Counted from the first letter of the stretch, positions 30,391-39,542 are shown. The stretch: 64,000 nt of DNA from Vibrio injensis (GCF_001895205.1 NZ_BDJF01000016.1:496001-560000), one strand, 5' to 3'. Notes: generated from the letters alone by a model not told the origin. Numbers and translations are program-made.

Positions 30391-30433
30391 GGTGTGTGTC
30401 CTTTTAAAAGGGGTATTGTGTCCTTTTAAAAGG
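30391..30433. repeat. Tandem palindromic repeat with the right 13-mer
   Basis: Two copies of TGTGTCCTTTTAAAAGG (30395-30411 and 30417-30433), start-to-start distance 22 bases, about two helical turns. Each contains the palindrome CCTTTTAAAAGG. The first copy begins within GGTGTGTGTCCTT (30391-30403), which is repeated inverted at 29103-29115. Position upstream of both the transposase and the EEP gene fits either REP-like sites of the transposase or a dimer operator. Confidence 0.75.
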
Positions 30434-30451
30434 AGTATAAGATCAGGTTAG

Positions 30452-31429
30452 ATGCGATCGATGGGAAAACTTATGACGATAACCTTGGCTACGATTAACC
30501 TATTTAACTACTTAGAGCCACCGAACGCGTTTTATCAATTTGATAATATTTATTCTCATGATCAGTGGCAGAGAAAAAACGCTTGGTTTACCACTAAAAT
30601 TCAGCAATTAAATGCCGATGTGATTGGTTTTCAAGAAGTATTCAGCTTTGTAGCGCTGCGCCAACAAATGAATGCGTTGGGTTACTCGCACGTAGTGTGT
30701 GTCGACAGCCCTATCATTGAGGATGGGTACATTTATCGTCATCCGGTGGTTGCGCTTGCTTCCCGCTATCCGTTAATTCAAGTAAGTCCATTACAAGCTT
30801 TTTTGCCTGAGCAGAAACAAGCGTTCAGTTTTCATCGTGTTCCTCTACACGCGACGATTGAAGTCCCAAAAATTGGGGCCATGGATGTCTATGTCGTGCA
30901 CTTTAAATCTCAGCGCGCCACAGAAGCAGCCCAAACACCGAACAATCTCGTAGAAGAATGGCAACAAGAAACCCTTGGTCGTTGGTTATCTACCGTGCAA
31001 CGTGGTTTTGAGGTGAATTTAACCCATCAATACATTGTGCACACTCGTCAGACCACTCAACGTCCATTTGTATTGATGGGAGATTTTAATAAACCTTTGC
31101 ATCATGAAGAGTTTCAAGGGCTGATGTCTCAAGCCTTGTATCGTAAGCCTGAGACACAAGAACCGCTGAGTGATTATGTGTTTTATGATAGCTGGGATAT
31201 TTATAGCAAGAGTAGCGAGCAAGTGCGCCAAGCCACGCACTACTCTGGCGCTAGCGGTTCTGTGATCGACTACATTCTGCTTTCTGCTGATTTTTCCCCT
31301 TTCGCTTCGAGCTATAAAGGCTATGTCAGTCACTACACGGTTTTCGATCAGCACCTGATTAATCCAAGCTTTGCCGATGACAGCTTCAGTACCGATCATG
31401 CTTTAGTCGCAGTCACCATCACGGTTTAA
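30452..31429 (+). CDS. Endonuclease/exonuclease/phosphatase (EEP) family protein
   Basis: A 325-residue EEP-fold phosphoesterase. The N-terminal strand is LATINLFNYLEPPNAFYQF, followed by the metal-binding Glu in VIGFQEVFS, the catalytic MGDFNKP (about residue 208), the SVIDYILLS segment, and the C-terminal metal Asp/His pair in FSTDHALVAV. No signal peptide, so it is cytoplasmic. Substrate (nucleic acid, phospholipid or other phosphoester) cannot be told. The start is uncertain: ATG codons at 30452, 30461 and 30473 are all in frame, and the conserved region begins at the last. Tandem palindromes lie just upstream. Confidence 0.8.
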   Translation: MRSMGKLMTITLATINLFNYLEPPNAFYQFDNIYSHDQWQRKNAWFTTKIQQLNADVIGFQEVFSFVALRQQMNALGYSHVVCVDSPIIEDGYIYRHPVVALASRYPLIQVSPLQAFLPEQKQAFSFHRVPLHATIEVPKIGAMDVYVVHFKSQRATEAAQTPNNLVEEWQQETLGRWLSTVQRGFEVNLTHQYIVHTRQTTQRPFVLMGDFNKPLHHEEFQGLMSQALYRKPETQEPLSDYVFYDSWDIYSKSSEQVRQATHYSGASGSVIDYILLSADFSPFASSYKGYVSHYTVFDQHLINPSFADDSFSTDHALVAVTITV

Positions 31430-31565
31430 TCGTTACTCAATAGCGTTCTATCAAACCGGTATGACTGACAACGCTACCTCCATAAAAATCTCACACAAGC
31501 TTTGCTCTGCGCCCGCTTTTGGTCTTTAATATCGCCAGACTCAAACTAAAAAATAGGAAAGCAAT

Positions 31566-31910
31566 ATGTCGTCAGATTTTTACGGCACCAGTGCCAATTA
31601 CGCACGTAAAGAAAGTGGTTACCGAGAAAAAGCGCTCAAACTGTATCCTTGGGTGTGTGGTAAATGCGCTCGGGAATTTGTGTACTCCAATTTACGTGAG
31701 TTAACCGTGCACCATAAAGATCATGATCACACCAATAATCCCGAAGACGGCAGCAATTGGGAACTACTTTGTTTATATTGTCATGATCATGAGCATTCAA
31801 AGTATCTCGAACATGAACGTTACGGCGTTGAGTCAACGGCTAAGCTTGATGAGCACCAAAGCGCGACTTACAACCCGTTTGCCGATTTAGCTAAAATGAT
31901 GAAGAAATAA
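31566..31910 (+). CDS. yajD: HNH nuclease family protein, YajD-like
   Basis: A 114-residue HNH protein close in length and sequence to YajD of E. coli. Zinc cysteines are in VCGKCAREF and LCLYCHDHEH, and the HNH core is LTVHHKDHDHTNNPEDGSNWELLC at about residues 45-70. YajD's cellular role is unknown, and members are standalone core-genome proteins. AGGAAA precedes the ATG. Its stop codon lies inside the operator of the next gene. Confidence 0.88.
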   Translation: MSSDFYGTSANYARKESGYREKALKLYPWVCGKCAREFVYSNLRELTVHHKDHDHTNNPEDGSNWELLCLYCHDHEHSKYLEHERYGVESTAKLDEHQSATYNPFADLAKMMKK

Positions 31911-31930
31911 CTAGACGACTGGTCTAGTTA
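31908..31930. promoter_or_regulatory. NemR-type operator in front of the tetR-family gene
   Basis: Perfect palindrome TAACTAGAC-GACTG-GTCTAGTTA, 17 bases upstream of the regulator's ATG and overlapping the yajD stop. The core TAGAC-N5-GTCTA equals the NemR box known from E. coli. A second copy with the same GACTG spacer is at 32606-32624. Confidence 0.85.
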
Positions 31931-31946
31931 TTTCTATAGTGTCGTC

Positions 31947-32543
31947 ATGAACACGAAAACCAATGATACTCGCCAACATATTTTAGATGTCGGCTACCAA
32001 CTGGTAGTGAGTAAAGGCTTTACCAATGTTGGCTTATCCGAATTGTTAAAAACCGCCGACGTACCAAAAGGCTCGTTCTATCATTACTTTAAATCGAAAG
32101 AGCAATTTGGCGAGGCATTAATCAATGATTACTTTGCTGATTACTCACAGCGAATTTATGCCCTATTTGCCGACCAACACGGCACCGCTTACCAGCGATT
32201 AATGCGTTATTGGCAATACTGGTATGAGCAAAGTGAAGGTCAGTGCCATGCGCAGCGCTGTTTAGTGGTCAAGTTAAGTGCTGAAGTCGCCGATCTTTCT
32301 GATGCGATGCGCATCGCACTATTGAATGGGGCGAATGCCATTATCCGTGCGATTGCTCAATGTATTGAGCAAGGGGTCAATGAAGGCTCAATTGACGTTC
32401 AGCACAGCCAGCTAACCGCTGAGCTACTGTATAACTTGTGGATTGGCGCTAGCCTACTGAGCAAACTACGCCAAGATAATCAAGGACTTGCCCAAGCGCT
32501 ACTCACTACTCGGCAAATTTTACAAGGTAAACCCGCGAGCTAA
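31947..32543 (+). CDS. nemR: TetR-family repressor, NemR-like
   Basis: A 198-residue TetR-family regulator that aligns well with E. coli NemR, the sensor of electrophiles and hypochlorite. The helix-turn-helix is LSELLKTADVPKGSFYHYFKSKEQFG (about 30-55). Cys105 in AQRCLVVKLSAEVADLS corresponds to the redox-sensing Cys106 of NemR; Cys100 is an extra nearby thiol. Its promoter and that of the curA-gst pair share the operator TAGAC-GACTG-GTCTA, so it should repress itself and those genes until the thiol is modified. A terminator with a UUCG loop separates it from curA. Confidence 0.88.
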   Translation: MNTKTNDTRQHILDVGYQLVVSKGFTNVGLSELLKTADVPKGSFYHYFKSKEQFGEALINDYFADYSQRIYALFADQHGTAYQRLMRYWQYWYEQSEGQCHAQRCLVVKLSAEVADLSDAMRIALLNGANAIIRAIAQCIEQGVNEGSIDVQHSQLTAELLYNLWIGASLLSKLRQDNQGLAQALLTTRQILQGKPAS

Positions 32544-32570
32544 ATGATAACGCTCGCCTAATCATAAAGT

Positions 32571-32595
32571 ACCGCTATTTCGATAGCGGTTTTTT
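32571..32595 (+). terminator. Terminator of the nemR-like gene
   Basis: Perfect 8-bp stem ACCGCTAT / ATAGCGGT closed by a TTCG tetraloop, then five T. Confidence 0.92.
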
Positions 32596-32605
32596 ACCCA
32601 CCCAC

Positions 32606-32624
32606 ATTAGACGACTGGTCTAAT
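32606..32624. promoter_or_regulatory. NemR-type operator in front of curA
   Basis: ATTAGAC-GACTG-GTCTAAT, same core and spacer as the site at 31908-31930, 21 bases upstream of the curA-like ATG. Confidence 0.85.
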
Positions 32625-32645
32625 TTAATAACTGGAATTTGATGT

Positions 32646-33683
32646 ATGACGCAAACAATCAACCGCCAAATCGTACTCGCTTCTCGGCCACATGGTGCTC
32701 CAACAGACAGCAATTTTCGTTTACAACACGTAGCCAAACCAACACCAGCGCAAGGTGAAGTATTACTGCGCACCATTTACCTTTCGCTCGATCCTTATAT
32801 GCGTGGACGCATGAGCGATGCTAAGTCTTATGCCCAACCTGTTGCGATTGATGATGTGATGGTCGGTGGCACCGTGTGCCAGATTGAAGCTTCTCATCAC
32901 CCAGATTTTACTGTTGGTGAGTGGGTACTTGCTTATACTGGATGGCAAGACTATGCCATTTCAAATGGTGAAGGTTTATTGAAACTCGGCAATGCCCCGA
33001 AAACGCCTTCTTACGCATTAGGCGTGATGGGTATGCCTGGTTTTACCGCTTACATGGGACTGCTGGATATTGGTCAGCCTAAAGCAGGAGAAACCTTGGT
33101 TGTCGCCGCAGCAACGGGACCGGTTGGCGCAACCGTTGGCCAAATCGGCAAAATTAAAGGTTGCCGGGTAGTAGGCATTGCAGGAGGAGCAGAAAAATGC
33201 CGCTATGCCAAACAAGTTCTAGGATTTGATGAGTGCCTTGATCATAAAGCGGATGATTTTGCTCAACAACTCAGCCAAGTATGCCCACAAGGCATCGATG
33301 TTTACTATGAAAATGTCGGCGGTAAAGTCTTTGATGCAGTTCTGCCGCTGCTAAATACTTCAGCTCGTGTACCTGTCTGTGGCTTAGTTTCTCAATATAA
33401 CGCGACCGCATTACCCGCTGGCCCTGATCGCCTCCCCTTACTGATGGCGACTTTACTGACTAAACGCATTCGCATGCAAGGCTTTATCATCTTTGATGAT
33501 TATGGTGATCGTTATAGCGAATTTGCTTACCAAATGAACCAATGGCTCAAGGAAGGAAAAATCCAATACCGCGAGCAAATCATCGCTGGATTAGACAATG
33601 CGCCACAAACTTTTATCGGTTTATTGGAAGGTAAAAACTTTGGCAAAGTCGTCATTGAAGTCAATCAACCACTTTCAATCTAA
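32646..33683 (+). CDS. curA: NADPH-dependent curcumin/alkenal double-bond reductase (CurA/YncB-like)
   Basis: A zinc-independent medium-chain reductase of 345 residues from the leukotriene B4 dehydrogenase/CurA group. It reduces conjugated carbon-carbon double bonds of enones and enals with NADPH. Signatures are LSLDPYMRGRMSD (38-60), the nucleotide-binding AATGPVGATVGQIGKIKGCRVVGIAGG at about 155-180, and YYENVGGKVFDAVLPLL. It is the first gene behind a NemR-type operator and is followed 12 bases later by a glutathione S-transferase, together forming an electrophile-detoxification operon. Confidence 0.9.
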   Translation: MTQTINRQIVLASRPHGAPTDSNFRLQHVAKPTPAQGEVLLRTIYLSLDPYMRGRMSDAKSYAQPVAIDDVMVGGTVCQIEASHHPDFTVGEWVLAYTGWQDYAISNGEGLLKLGNAPKTPSYALGVMGMPGFTAYMGLLDIGQPKAGETLVVAAATGPVGATVGQIGKIKGCRVVGIAGGAEKCRYAKQVLGFDECLDHKADDFAQQLSQVCPQGIDVYYENVGGKVFDAVLPLLNTSARVPVCGLVSQYNATALPAGPDRLPLLMATLLTKRIRMQGFIIFDDYGDRYSEFAYQMNQWLKEGKIQYREQIIAGLDNAPQTFIGLLEGKNFGKVVIEVNQPLSI

Positions 33684-33695
33684 AAGGAATTGCTC

Positions 33696-34310
33696 ATGAT
33701 CACCCTGCACCATCTTAATCAATCACGCTCAAAGCGTATTATTTGGTTACTGGAAGAATTGGGACTCGACTATCAAATTGTCGCTTATCAACGGGATAAA
33801 TCTACTTTTCTCGCGCCACCGGAACTAAAAACCGTACATCCTCTCGGTAAATCTCCGGTGCTTGAAGATGATGGCTTGATCGTCACCGAATCGGCTGCCA
33901 TTACCGATTATTTAATTGAAAAATACGGCCAACAATTTGCCCCACAACGTGGCAGTATTGATTACGTTAACTATCAACAATGGCTACATTTTGCTGAAAG
34001 TTCTGCAATTTTACCGTTATTACTACAAATGTTTGTCGCCAAAGATGGTTGCCAGACCAACTTTTTAAAAGGCTATGCTGATCACGAAGCGGCGCAAGTG
34101 ATGGGCTATTTTGACCAATCTTTAGCAGGTAAAACCTATTTAGTTGCCGAGCGGCTTACCGGAGCCGATATTATGATGTCGTTTATCGCAGAATTATTAG
34201 TAAAAGATGGTGTGATCGACAACTATCCCAATATCGCGCGTTATTTACGCCAGCTAGCTACTCATCCAGCTTATCAAAAAGCCAATCAAATTGAAGCGCA
34301 ACATGCTTAG
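33696..34310 (+). CDS. Glutathione S-transferase
   Basis: A 204-residue GST. The N-terminal thioredoxin-fold domain has HHLNQSRSKRIIWLLEELGLDY with the active-site Ser region, the cis-Pro of GKSPVLEDD and the glutathione-binding ESAAITDYL. The all-helical C-terminal domain follows (about 85-200). AAGGA lies 7 bases before the ATG; a TTG two codons earlier is not needed. Cotranscribed with the CurA-like reductase, which suggests conjugation of electrophiles escaping reduction. Confidence 0.9.
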   Translation: MITLHHLNQSRSKRIIWLLEELGLDYQIVAYQRDKSTFLAPPELKTVHPLGKSPVLEDDGLIVTESAAITDYLIEKYGQQFAPQRGSIDYVNYQQWLHFAESSAILPLLLQMFVAKDGCQTNFLKGYADHEAAQVMGYFDQSLAGKTYLVAERLTGADIMMSFIAELLVKDGVIDNYPNIARYLRQLATHPAYQKANQIEAQHA

Positions 34311-34365
34311 TGCAACATTAAGGTTCCACATTGCACAATATATCGCCAAACCACTTGCCGTTGCA

Positions 34366-34393
34366 GGTAAGTGGTAAGTGGTAAGTGGTAAGT
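34366..34393. repeat. Four tandem GGTAAGT heptamers
   Basis: GGTAAGT repeated four times without interruption between gst and the HD-GYP gene. Such short repeats may vary by slipped-strand replication. No promoter element is obvious in it. Confidence 0.85.
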
Positions 34394-34401
34394 GAGATTA
34401 C

Positions 34402-34434
34402 CCCCAATGGCATAGATAAACTATGCCATTGGGG
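34402..34434. terminator. Perfect 14-bp hairpin after gst
   Basis: CCCCAATGGCATAG (34402-34415) with CTATGCCATTGGGG (34421-34434), loop ATAAA. It follows the gst stop by about 90 bases. No T tract on either strand, so it may be a processing or stability structure instead of an intrinsic terminator. Confidence 0.6.
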
Positions 34435-34586
34435 TAAACGAACTCAGCCAACATAGCAGCATCTCAAAGTAAGAAGGAGATAGATTCATACTGTGTTATT
34501 GACTGATAGTCGCTAATTTAACGCCTATCCTGTCGCCAATAGACTAAACTAGAACTATCCATAGTGACCATTAAGAAGCGCCATTG

Positions 34587-35987
34587 ATGCAGAACGAATC
34601 GATTTTAAAGCATCACACCACACCATTTTATCCCGAGACTCAGATGCCACTTTCGGAATTAATGTTGGCATTAACTACCGCGCTGGATATGACGGAAGGA
34701 CAGCCACCAGAGCATTGTATTCGTTGCTGCTGGATTGGTATGCATATAGGTCAAGCCATTGGCCTAGATGAGAGGCAACGCCACGATCTGTTTTTTACCT
34801 TATTACTCAAAGATGCGGGCTGTAGTAGTAACGCGGCACGTATTTGTGAATTGTACATGACTGATGATCGTACATTTAAACGTAATTACAAAACCATCGG
34901 CACCAGTTTATCCAGCGCGATAAACTTTGTCATCAGGCATGCCGGCGCTGGGCAAAGTTGGGTCGAAAGGATAAGCACCACACTGGATATTTTGAAAAAT
35001 GGCGGAGATTACGCCAAAGAATTAATTCAAACCCGCTGCACGCGAGGGGCGGATATTGCTCGTGAGCTACGCTTTTCTGAGCCCGTTGCACAAGGCATAC
35101 ACAGTTTAGATGAACATTGGGATGGCAAGGGAAAGCCCGAGCAGTTACAACAAGATCAAATCCCACTTTACTCCCGTATTGCCCTGCTCTCTCAAGTCGT
35201 GGACGTATTTCAATACCAACACAATCTCGCCGCAGCTTTACAAGAAGTGCAGTCACGCAGTGGTCAATGGTTTGATCCAGCGTTAGTGGATACCCTACTC
35301 TCGATTGCTCAAACCCAATCCTTTATTGATGGTCTAAAAGCACAAGATATACGTCAAAGAGTCATGGCAATGGCTCCAGCCCAAGCGAATATTTATCTCG
35401 ATGATAACTATTTCGATGACATCGTCAGTGCCTTTGGCAAGATTGTGGATGCGAAAAGTCCCTATACCGCTGATCATAGCCAGCGCGTAGCGATATATAC
35501 GGATTTGATCGCCGAGCAGCTAGGTATTGACCTTCTCCAACGCCGTTGGCTAAAACGCGCGGCTTTGCTGCATGACTTGGGAAAACTGGGAGTCAGCAAT
35601 ACTATTTTAGACAAGCCCGGCAAGCTCAACGAGCAGGAATGGGAAGCGGTTAAAGCTCATGCTTCACTTACCGAACAAATCTTACTTAATATCTCAGCGT
35701 TTCGCTCTCTGGCAACTATTTCAGCCGCTCATCATGAGAGACTGGATGGAACGGGCTATCCGCGACAATTAGCAGGTGAAGAGATTTCACTAATGACTCG
35801 GATCATCACTACCGCTGATATCTTCGATGCGATTACCGCAGAAAGACCATATCGCGGCGCGATTCCTATCCCTCAGGCGCTGCAAATAATGCAAGAGAAC
35901 CTGCACACCGCTATTGATGTAAATTGCTTTAATGCATTAACGATTGCGATTCAAAAATTGCCTGAATGGCAATCAAGTGAGCATTAA
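34587..35987 (+). CDS. HD-GYP domain phosphodiesterase with degenerate N-terminal HD domain
   Basis: A 466-residue protein. The C-terminal half is a full HD-GYP domain: YTADHSQRV at about 293, HDLGK at about 329, the second His pair and HHERLDGTGYP at about 382. The N-terminal half is a related but degraded HD domain in which the expected HD pair reads KDAG. HD-GYP enzymes hydrolyse cyclic dinucleotides. The tandem degenerate/active layout recalls the 3'3'-cGAMP phosphodiesterases (V-cGAPs) of Vibrio cholerae, but c-di-GMP is equally possible. No membrane segment or receiver domain, so it is a free cytoplasmic enzyme. ATG at 34587 is used; TTG one codon upstream is possible. Confidence 0.85.
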   Translation: MQNESILKHHTTPFYPETQMPLSELMLALTTALDMTEGQPPEHCIRCCWIGMHIGQAIGLDERQRHDLFFTLLLKDAGCSSNAARICELYMTDDRTFKRNYKTIGTSLSSAINFVIRHAGAGQSWVERISTTLDILKNGGDYAKELIQTRCTRGADIARELRFSEPVAQGIHSLDEHWDGKGKPEQLQQDQIPLYSRIALLSQVVDVFQYQHNLAAALQEVQSRSGQWFDPALVDTLLSIAQTQSFIDGLKAQDIRQRVMAMAPAQANIYLDDNYFDDIVSAFGKIVDAKSPYTADHSQRVAIYTDLIAEQLGIDLLQRRWLKRAALLHDLGKLGVSNTILDKPGKLNEQEWEAVKAHASLTEQILLNISAFRSLATISAAHHERLDGTGYPRQLAGEEISLMTRIITTADIFDAITAERPYRGAIPIPQALQIMQENLHTAIDVNCFNALTIAIQKLPEWQSSEH

Positions 35988-35996
35988 CAAGACAAT

Positions 35997-37601
35997 CTAG
36001 GCGGCGCTGAGGAGTTTCTCTTGGTGAGCAAGATACTCATCATAAGTGCCTTGAAACACCTGTAGCCGTTTATCTTTGATTTCAATGATCGATGTCGCCA
36101 GCGAAGATACAAACTCTCGGTCATGGCTAACAAAAATCAAAGTGCCTTTATAGCCTTTTAATGCTGTGTTTAGCGCTTCAATCGCTTCCATATCCATGTG
36201 GTTAGTGGGTTCATCCATCACCAAAACGTTAACGTCTAACATCATCAATTTACCAAACATTAAGCGGTTTTTTTCTCCACCGGAGCAGCTTTTGGCTTTT
36301 TTGTTGGCATCATCAGCACTAAACAGCAAACGCCCCAAAATACCACGCACAATTAGATCATCATGCTTTGCGGTGCGCCATTGTGAAATCCACTCAAAGA
36401 CGGTTAAATCGTTATCAAAATCAGCGGTATTGTCTTGAGGACAATAACCGATGGAGGCATTTTCTGACCATTTCACTACACCTTGCGTTTGAGCCAATTC
36501 ACCGACTAAACAGCGTAATAAAGTACTTTTACCGACACCATTTTCACCGATCACCGCCAAACGAGTACCCGCTTCTAACAACAAATTACCTTGTTCAAAT
36601 AAAGGCCCCTCATCAAAAGCATGGGCTAGCTCTTGTAGCTCCAGGGCTTGACGATGTAATTTTTTCCCCTCACCAAAGGTAATATGTGGACTCACTCGGC
36701 TACTTGATTTCACTTCATCAAGTTTGATTTTATCCATTTTCTTGGCGCGAGAACTGGCCTGCTTAGCTTTAGAAGCATTGGCACCAAAACGGTTAACGAA
36801 ATCTTGTAACTCATTCAACTCAGCGGTTTTTTTGGCATTCCCCGCTAACAGTTGCTCACGAATCAAGCTTGATGCTTCTAAAAAGTAATCATAATTACCC
36901 GGATAAATGCGCAGCTCACCATAGTCAATATCAGCCATGTGGGTACAGACAGAATTTAAGAAATGACGATCGTGAGAAATGATGATCATGGTACATTTAC
37001 GCTGCTGCAACTCTTCTGCTAACCAGTTAATGGTGTGAATGTCCAAGTTGTTGGTCGGCTCATCAAGCAATAAAATATCGGGGTTAGCAAACAGAGCTTG
37101 CGCTAATAAAACACGCAGTTTCCAACCTGGGGCGACTTGTTGCATCAAACCAAAATGCAGCGATTCTTCAATACCGGCTTGCAGTAAAATATCTCCCGCG
37201 CGACTTTCCGCGGTATAGCCATCCATCTCGGCAAATTCGCTTTCTAGCTCAGCCACCGCCATGCCATCGGCTTCACTCATTTCCGGTAATGCGTAAATAC
37301 GCTCACGCTCTTGTTTTATTTCCCACAGCTTACGATCGCCCATGATCACGGTTTCAATCACGCTAAATTGCTCAAAAGCAAATTGGTCTTGACTCAGAAC
37401 GCCGAGCTTTAGACCAGGTGTCATCGAAACGTTACCAGAGCTTGGTGTCAGCGCGCCACTGAGGATCTTCATGAAAGTCGACTTACCACATCCGTTCGCA
37501 CCGATTAACCCATAACGGTTACCGTTGCCAAATTTAGCAGAAATATTTTCAAATAAGGGTTCGGCACCAAATTGCATGGTGATGTTGGCAGTAGAGATCA
37601 A
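35997..37601 (-). CDS. ybiT: ABC-F family ATPase YbiT
   Basis: A soluble ABC-F translation factor of 534 residues with two ATPase domains. Walker A motifs are GANGCGKST and GENGVGKST, and Walker B motifs are [11 protein letters not shown] and [11 protein letters not shown], with the P-site tRNA-interaction linker between them. ABC-F proteins bind the ribosomal E site and rescue or tune translation. The start is the TTG that gives [12 protein letters not shown], aligned with the N terminus of YbiT and preceded by AGGAA at correct spacing. An in-frame extension to 37694 is not conserved. The 219-base gap upstream contains an imperfect ATACCCT/AGGGTAT inverted repeat. Confidence 0.92.
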   Translation of the reverse strand: MISTANITMQFGAEPLFENISAKFGNGNRYGLIGANGCGKSTFMKILSGALTPSSGNVSMTPGLKLGVLSQDQFAFEQFSVIETVIMGDRKLWEIKQERERIYALPEMSEADGMAVAELESEFAEMDGYTAESRAGDILLQAGIEESLHFGLMQQVAPGWKLRVLLAQALFANPDILLLDEPTNNLDIHTINWLAEELQQRKCTMIIISHDRHFLNSVCTHMADIDYGELRIYPGNYDYFLEASSLIREQLLAGNAKKTAELNELQDFVNRFGANASKAKQASSRAKKMDKIKLDEVKSSSRVSPHITFGEGKKLHRQALELQELAHAFDEGPLFEQGNLLLEAGTRLAVIGENGVGKSTLLRCLVGELAQTQGVVKWSENASIGYCPQDNTADFDNDLTVFEWISQWRTAKHDDLIVRGILGRLLFSADDANKKAKSCSGGEKNRLMFGKLMMLDVNVLVMDEPTNHMDMEAIEALNTALKGYKGTLIFVSHDREFVSSLATSIIEIKDKRLQVFQGTYDEYLAHQEKLLSAA

Positions 37602-37820
37602 AAAAGTATTCCTAGGTATGAATATGAATGAACCGTTGGGGTGACAACCGCTAAGGACCACACGCCAATCAATAGATATTGATACCCTAATCATGGCTCG
37701 ATGCTGGGCTGGCTATCGGTGAACGTTATCAGGGTATAGATAGGCGGCGAATTATACAGGTTTATCACACAAATGATAGATATGAGAGATTAATTACAGA
37801 AGTCTTCCCATGGCGTAGCG

Positions 37821-39542
37821 TTAGATTCGCCAATCCTCATCCGGATGCTCTGCTTGAGTTAAGTGGCTAAAAGCTTGAAATTGGCTGATAAAGATTTGCC
37901 CAGTGAAATGTTCTAAAAACGTTGAACGTCGCATCTCATCCATCACTGGTCCTTTCACTTCAGACAAATGCATGGTAATACCCGATTGAGCAACACGCTC
38001 TGCGATCAAATGTAAACTTTCTAAGGCACTGCTATCGATACGATTAACGCCAGACAGCATCAACACCAAATACTGGGTTTCAGGGTAGCTGGCTAAATAC
38101 TCCGGTATTTTATCTTCTAAATAACGGGCATTGGCAAAATATAAGCTTTCATCGATGCGTAAAGTTAACACCGTTTTGCTCTGTTTAACTTGAAAACGCT
38201 GCACATTACGAAAATGTTCACTCCCTTCGATTAATCCAACCACCGCGATGTGTGGCTGACTGGTTCGCCATAAAAAAATCACTAATGAGAGTAACACACC
38301 GATAATGATCCCCCATTCAATATTGATAAAGAGCACTCCAGCAATGGTACTTAGCATGACCACGCCATCGCTTTTTGCCGCGCGCCAAGTGGTAAAAATG
38401 GCTTTAATATCAATCAAAGCCGATACAGCAACAATAATAATCGCCGCCAAAACCGCGTGAGGGAGATAGCTAAACAGTGGGGTGAAATACAGTACAGTGA
38501 TGCCGATCCCTATCGCGGTCAACATGCTCGCCAATGGTGTTTCCGCTCCCGCATCATAGTTAACCACTGAACGAGAAAGTCCCCCCGTAACCGGAAACCC
38601 GCCCTGTATCGCAGAGGCAATATTCGCCCCACCCAAAGCGATGAGCTCTTGATTTGGTTCAATTCGTTGACGTCTTTTCGCCGCTAACGTTTGCCCAACC
38701 GACGCTGACTCAACAAATCCCACCACGCTGATCAGCAGCGCTGCTGGCAACAGTTGAACCACTAAGTTGGCTTCAAACACCGGCATCACGAAACTTGGCA
38801 ACCCCGTCGGGATAGCACCAACCACACTCACCCCTTGAGTATGGTGTGGAAAGTAATGAATGATCAATATGCTCGCGACCATGACCATCACCGGCAGTAA
38901 TTTACTGATATGGCCCGCCCACGATGCAGAGCAACCAAGGTTTTGTAACACAGAGGCAAAATAACGTCGGCCAAGCAGCAATAGAACTAAGCTCCCCAGC
39001 CCCATCCATAAGGTAGGATAGTGCACCGCAGCCAGTACTTCAGCGAGCGAGTCAGACGCCGCTGATAAGCCCAGTAACTTAGGTAATTGCCCCCAAATAA
39101 TCACAACGCCAGAGGCGGTCATAAAACCAGAGAGTACCGAGTGACTTAAAAACGTCGTTAAAAAGCCTAAGCGAAACACCGCCATGATTAAGAGCATCAG
39201 CCCAGATAAAAACGCCAGCGTCGCCGCAGCAGTTACATAAGCGTGTGTCCCAACATCATGTAAGGGTGCAATCGCTTCTGCGGTCATTAACGAAATCACC
39301 GCAACGGGGCCAACAGCCAACGTTTTACTGGTTCCTAATAGAGTGTAAGCCACCAGAGGTAAAATACTGGCATATAAGCCATAAACTGGAGGTAAACCAG
39401 CCACAATCGCATAAGCTAAACTTTGTGGCACCAGCATCAAGGTGACAATGATAGCCGCCACTCCGTCTTTGCTGGCAGCCTGGCGAGTGTATGCCGGCAA
39501 CCAAGTCACTATGGGCAGATATTGACGCCAAGCAGGCTTCAT
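37821..39542 (-). CDS. SulP-family anion transporter with STAS domain
   Basis: A 573-residue inner-membrane SLC26/SulP transporter. The N-terminal signature LVPQSLAYAIVAGLPPVYGLYAS is at about residues 35-58, followed by some ten hydrophobic segments to about residue 420 and a cytoplasmic STAS domain (about 430-560). Substrates in the family include sulfate, sulfite-like anions, bicarbonate and dicarboxylates. The ATG chosen has AGGAA at 7-8 bases; the upstream GTG lacks one. It follows the MBL and DUF442 genes on the same strand, which suggests a sulfur oxyanion as cargo. Confidence 0.88.
   Translation of the reverse strand: MKPAWRQYLPIVTWLPAYTRQAASKDGVAAIIVTLMLVPQSLAYAIVAGLPPVYGLYASILPLVAYTLLGTSKTLAVGPVAVISLMTAEAIAPLHDVGTHAYVTAAATLAFLSGLMLLIMAVFRLGFLTTFLSHSVLSGFMTASGVVIIWGQLPKLLGLSAASDSLAEVLAAVHYPTLWMGLGSLVLLLLGRRYFASVLQNLGCSASWAGHISKLLPVMVMVASILIIHYFPHHTQGVSVVGAIPTGLPSFVMPVFEANLVVQLLPAALLISVVGFVESASVGQTLAAKRRQRIEPNQELIALGGANIASAIQGGFPVTGGLSRSVVNYDAGAETPLASMLTAIGIGITVLYFTPLFSYLPHAVLAAIIIVAVSALIDIKAIFTTWRAAKSDGVVMLSTIAGVLFINIEWGIIIGVLLSLVIFLWRTSQPHIAVVGLIEGSEHFRNVQRFQVKQSKTVLTLRIDESLYFANARYLEDKIPEYLASYPETQYLVLMLSGVNRIDSSALESLHLIAERVAQSGITMHLSEVKGPVMDEMRRSTFLEHFTGQIFISQFQAFSHLTQAEHPDEDWRI

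Noticed and set aside
28950..34310. Genomic island integrated at tRNA-Ser
   Set aside because: Accessory-looking genes follow the tRNA, but there is no integrase, no duplicated tRNA end and no clear base-composition break.
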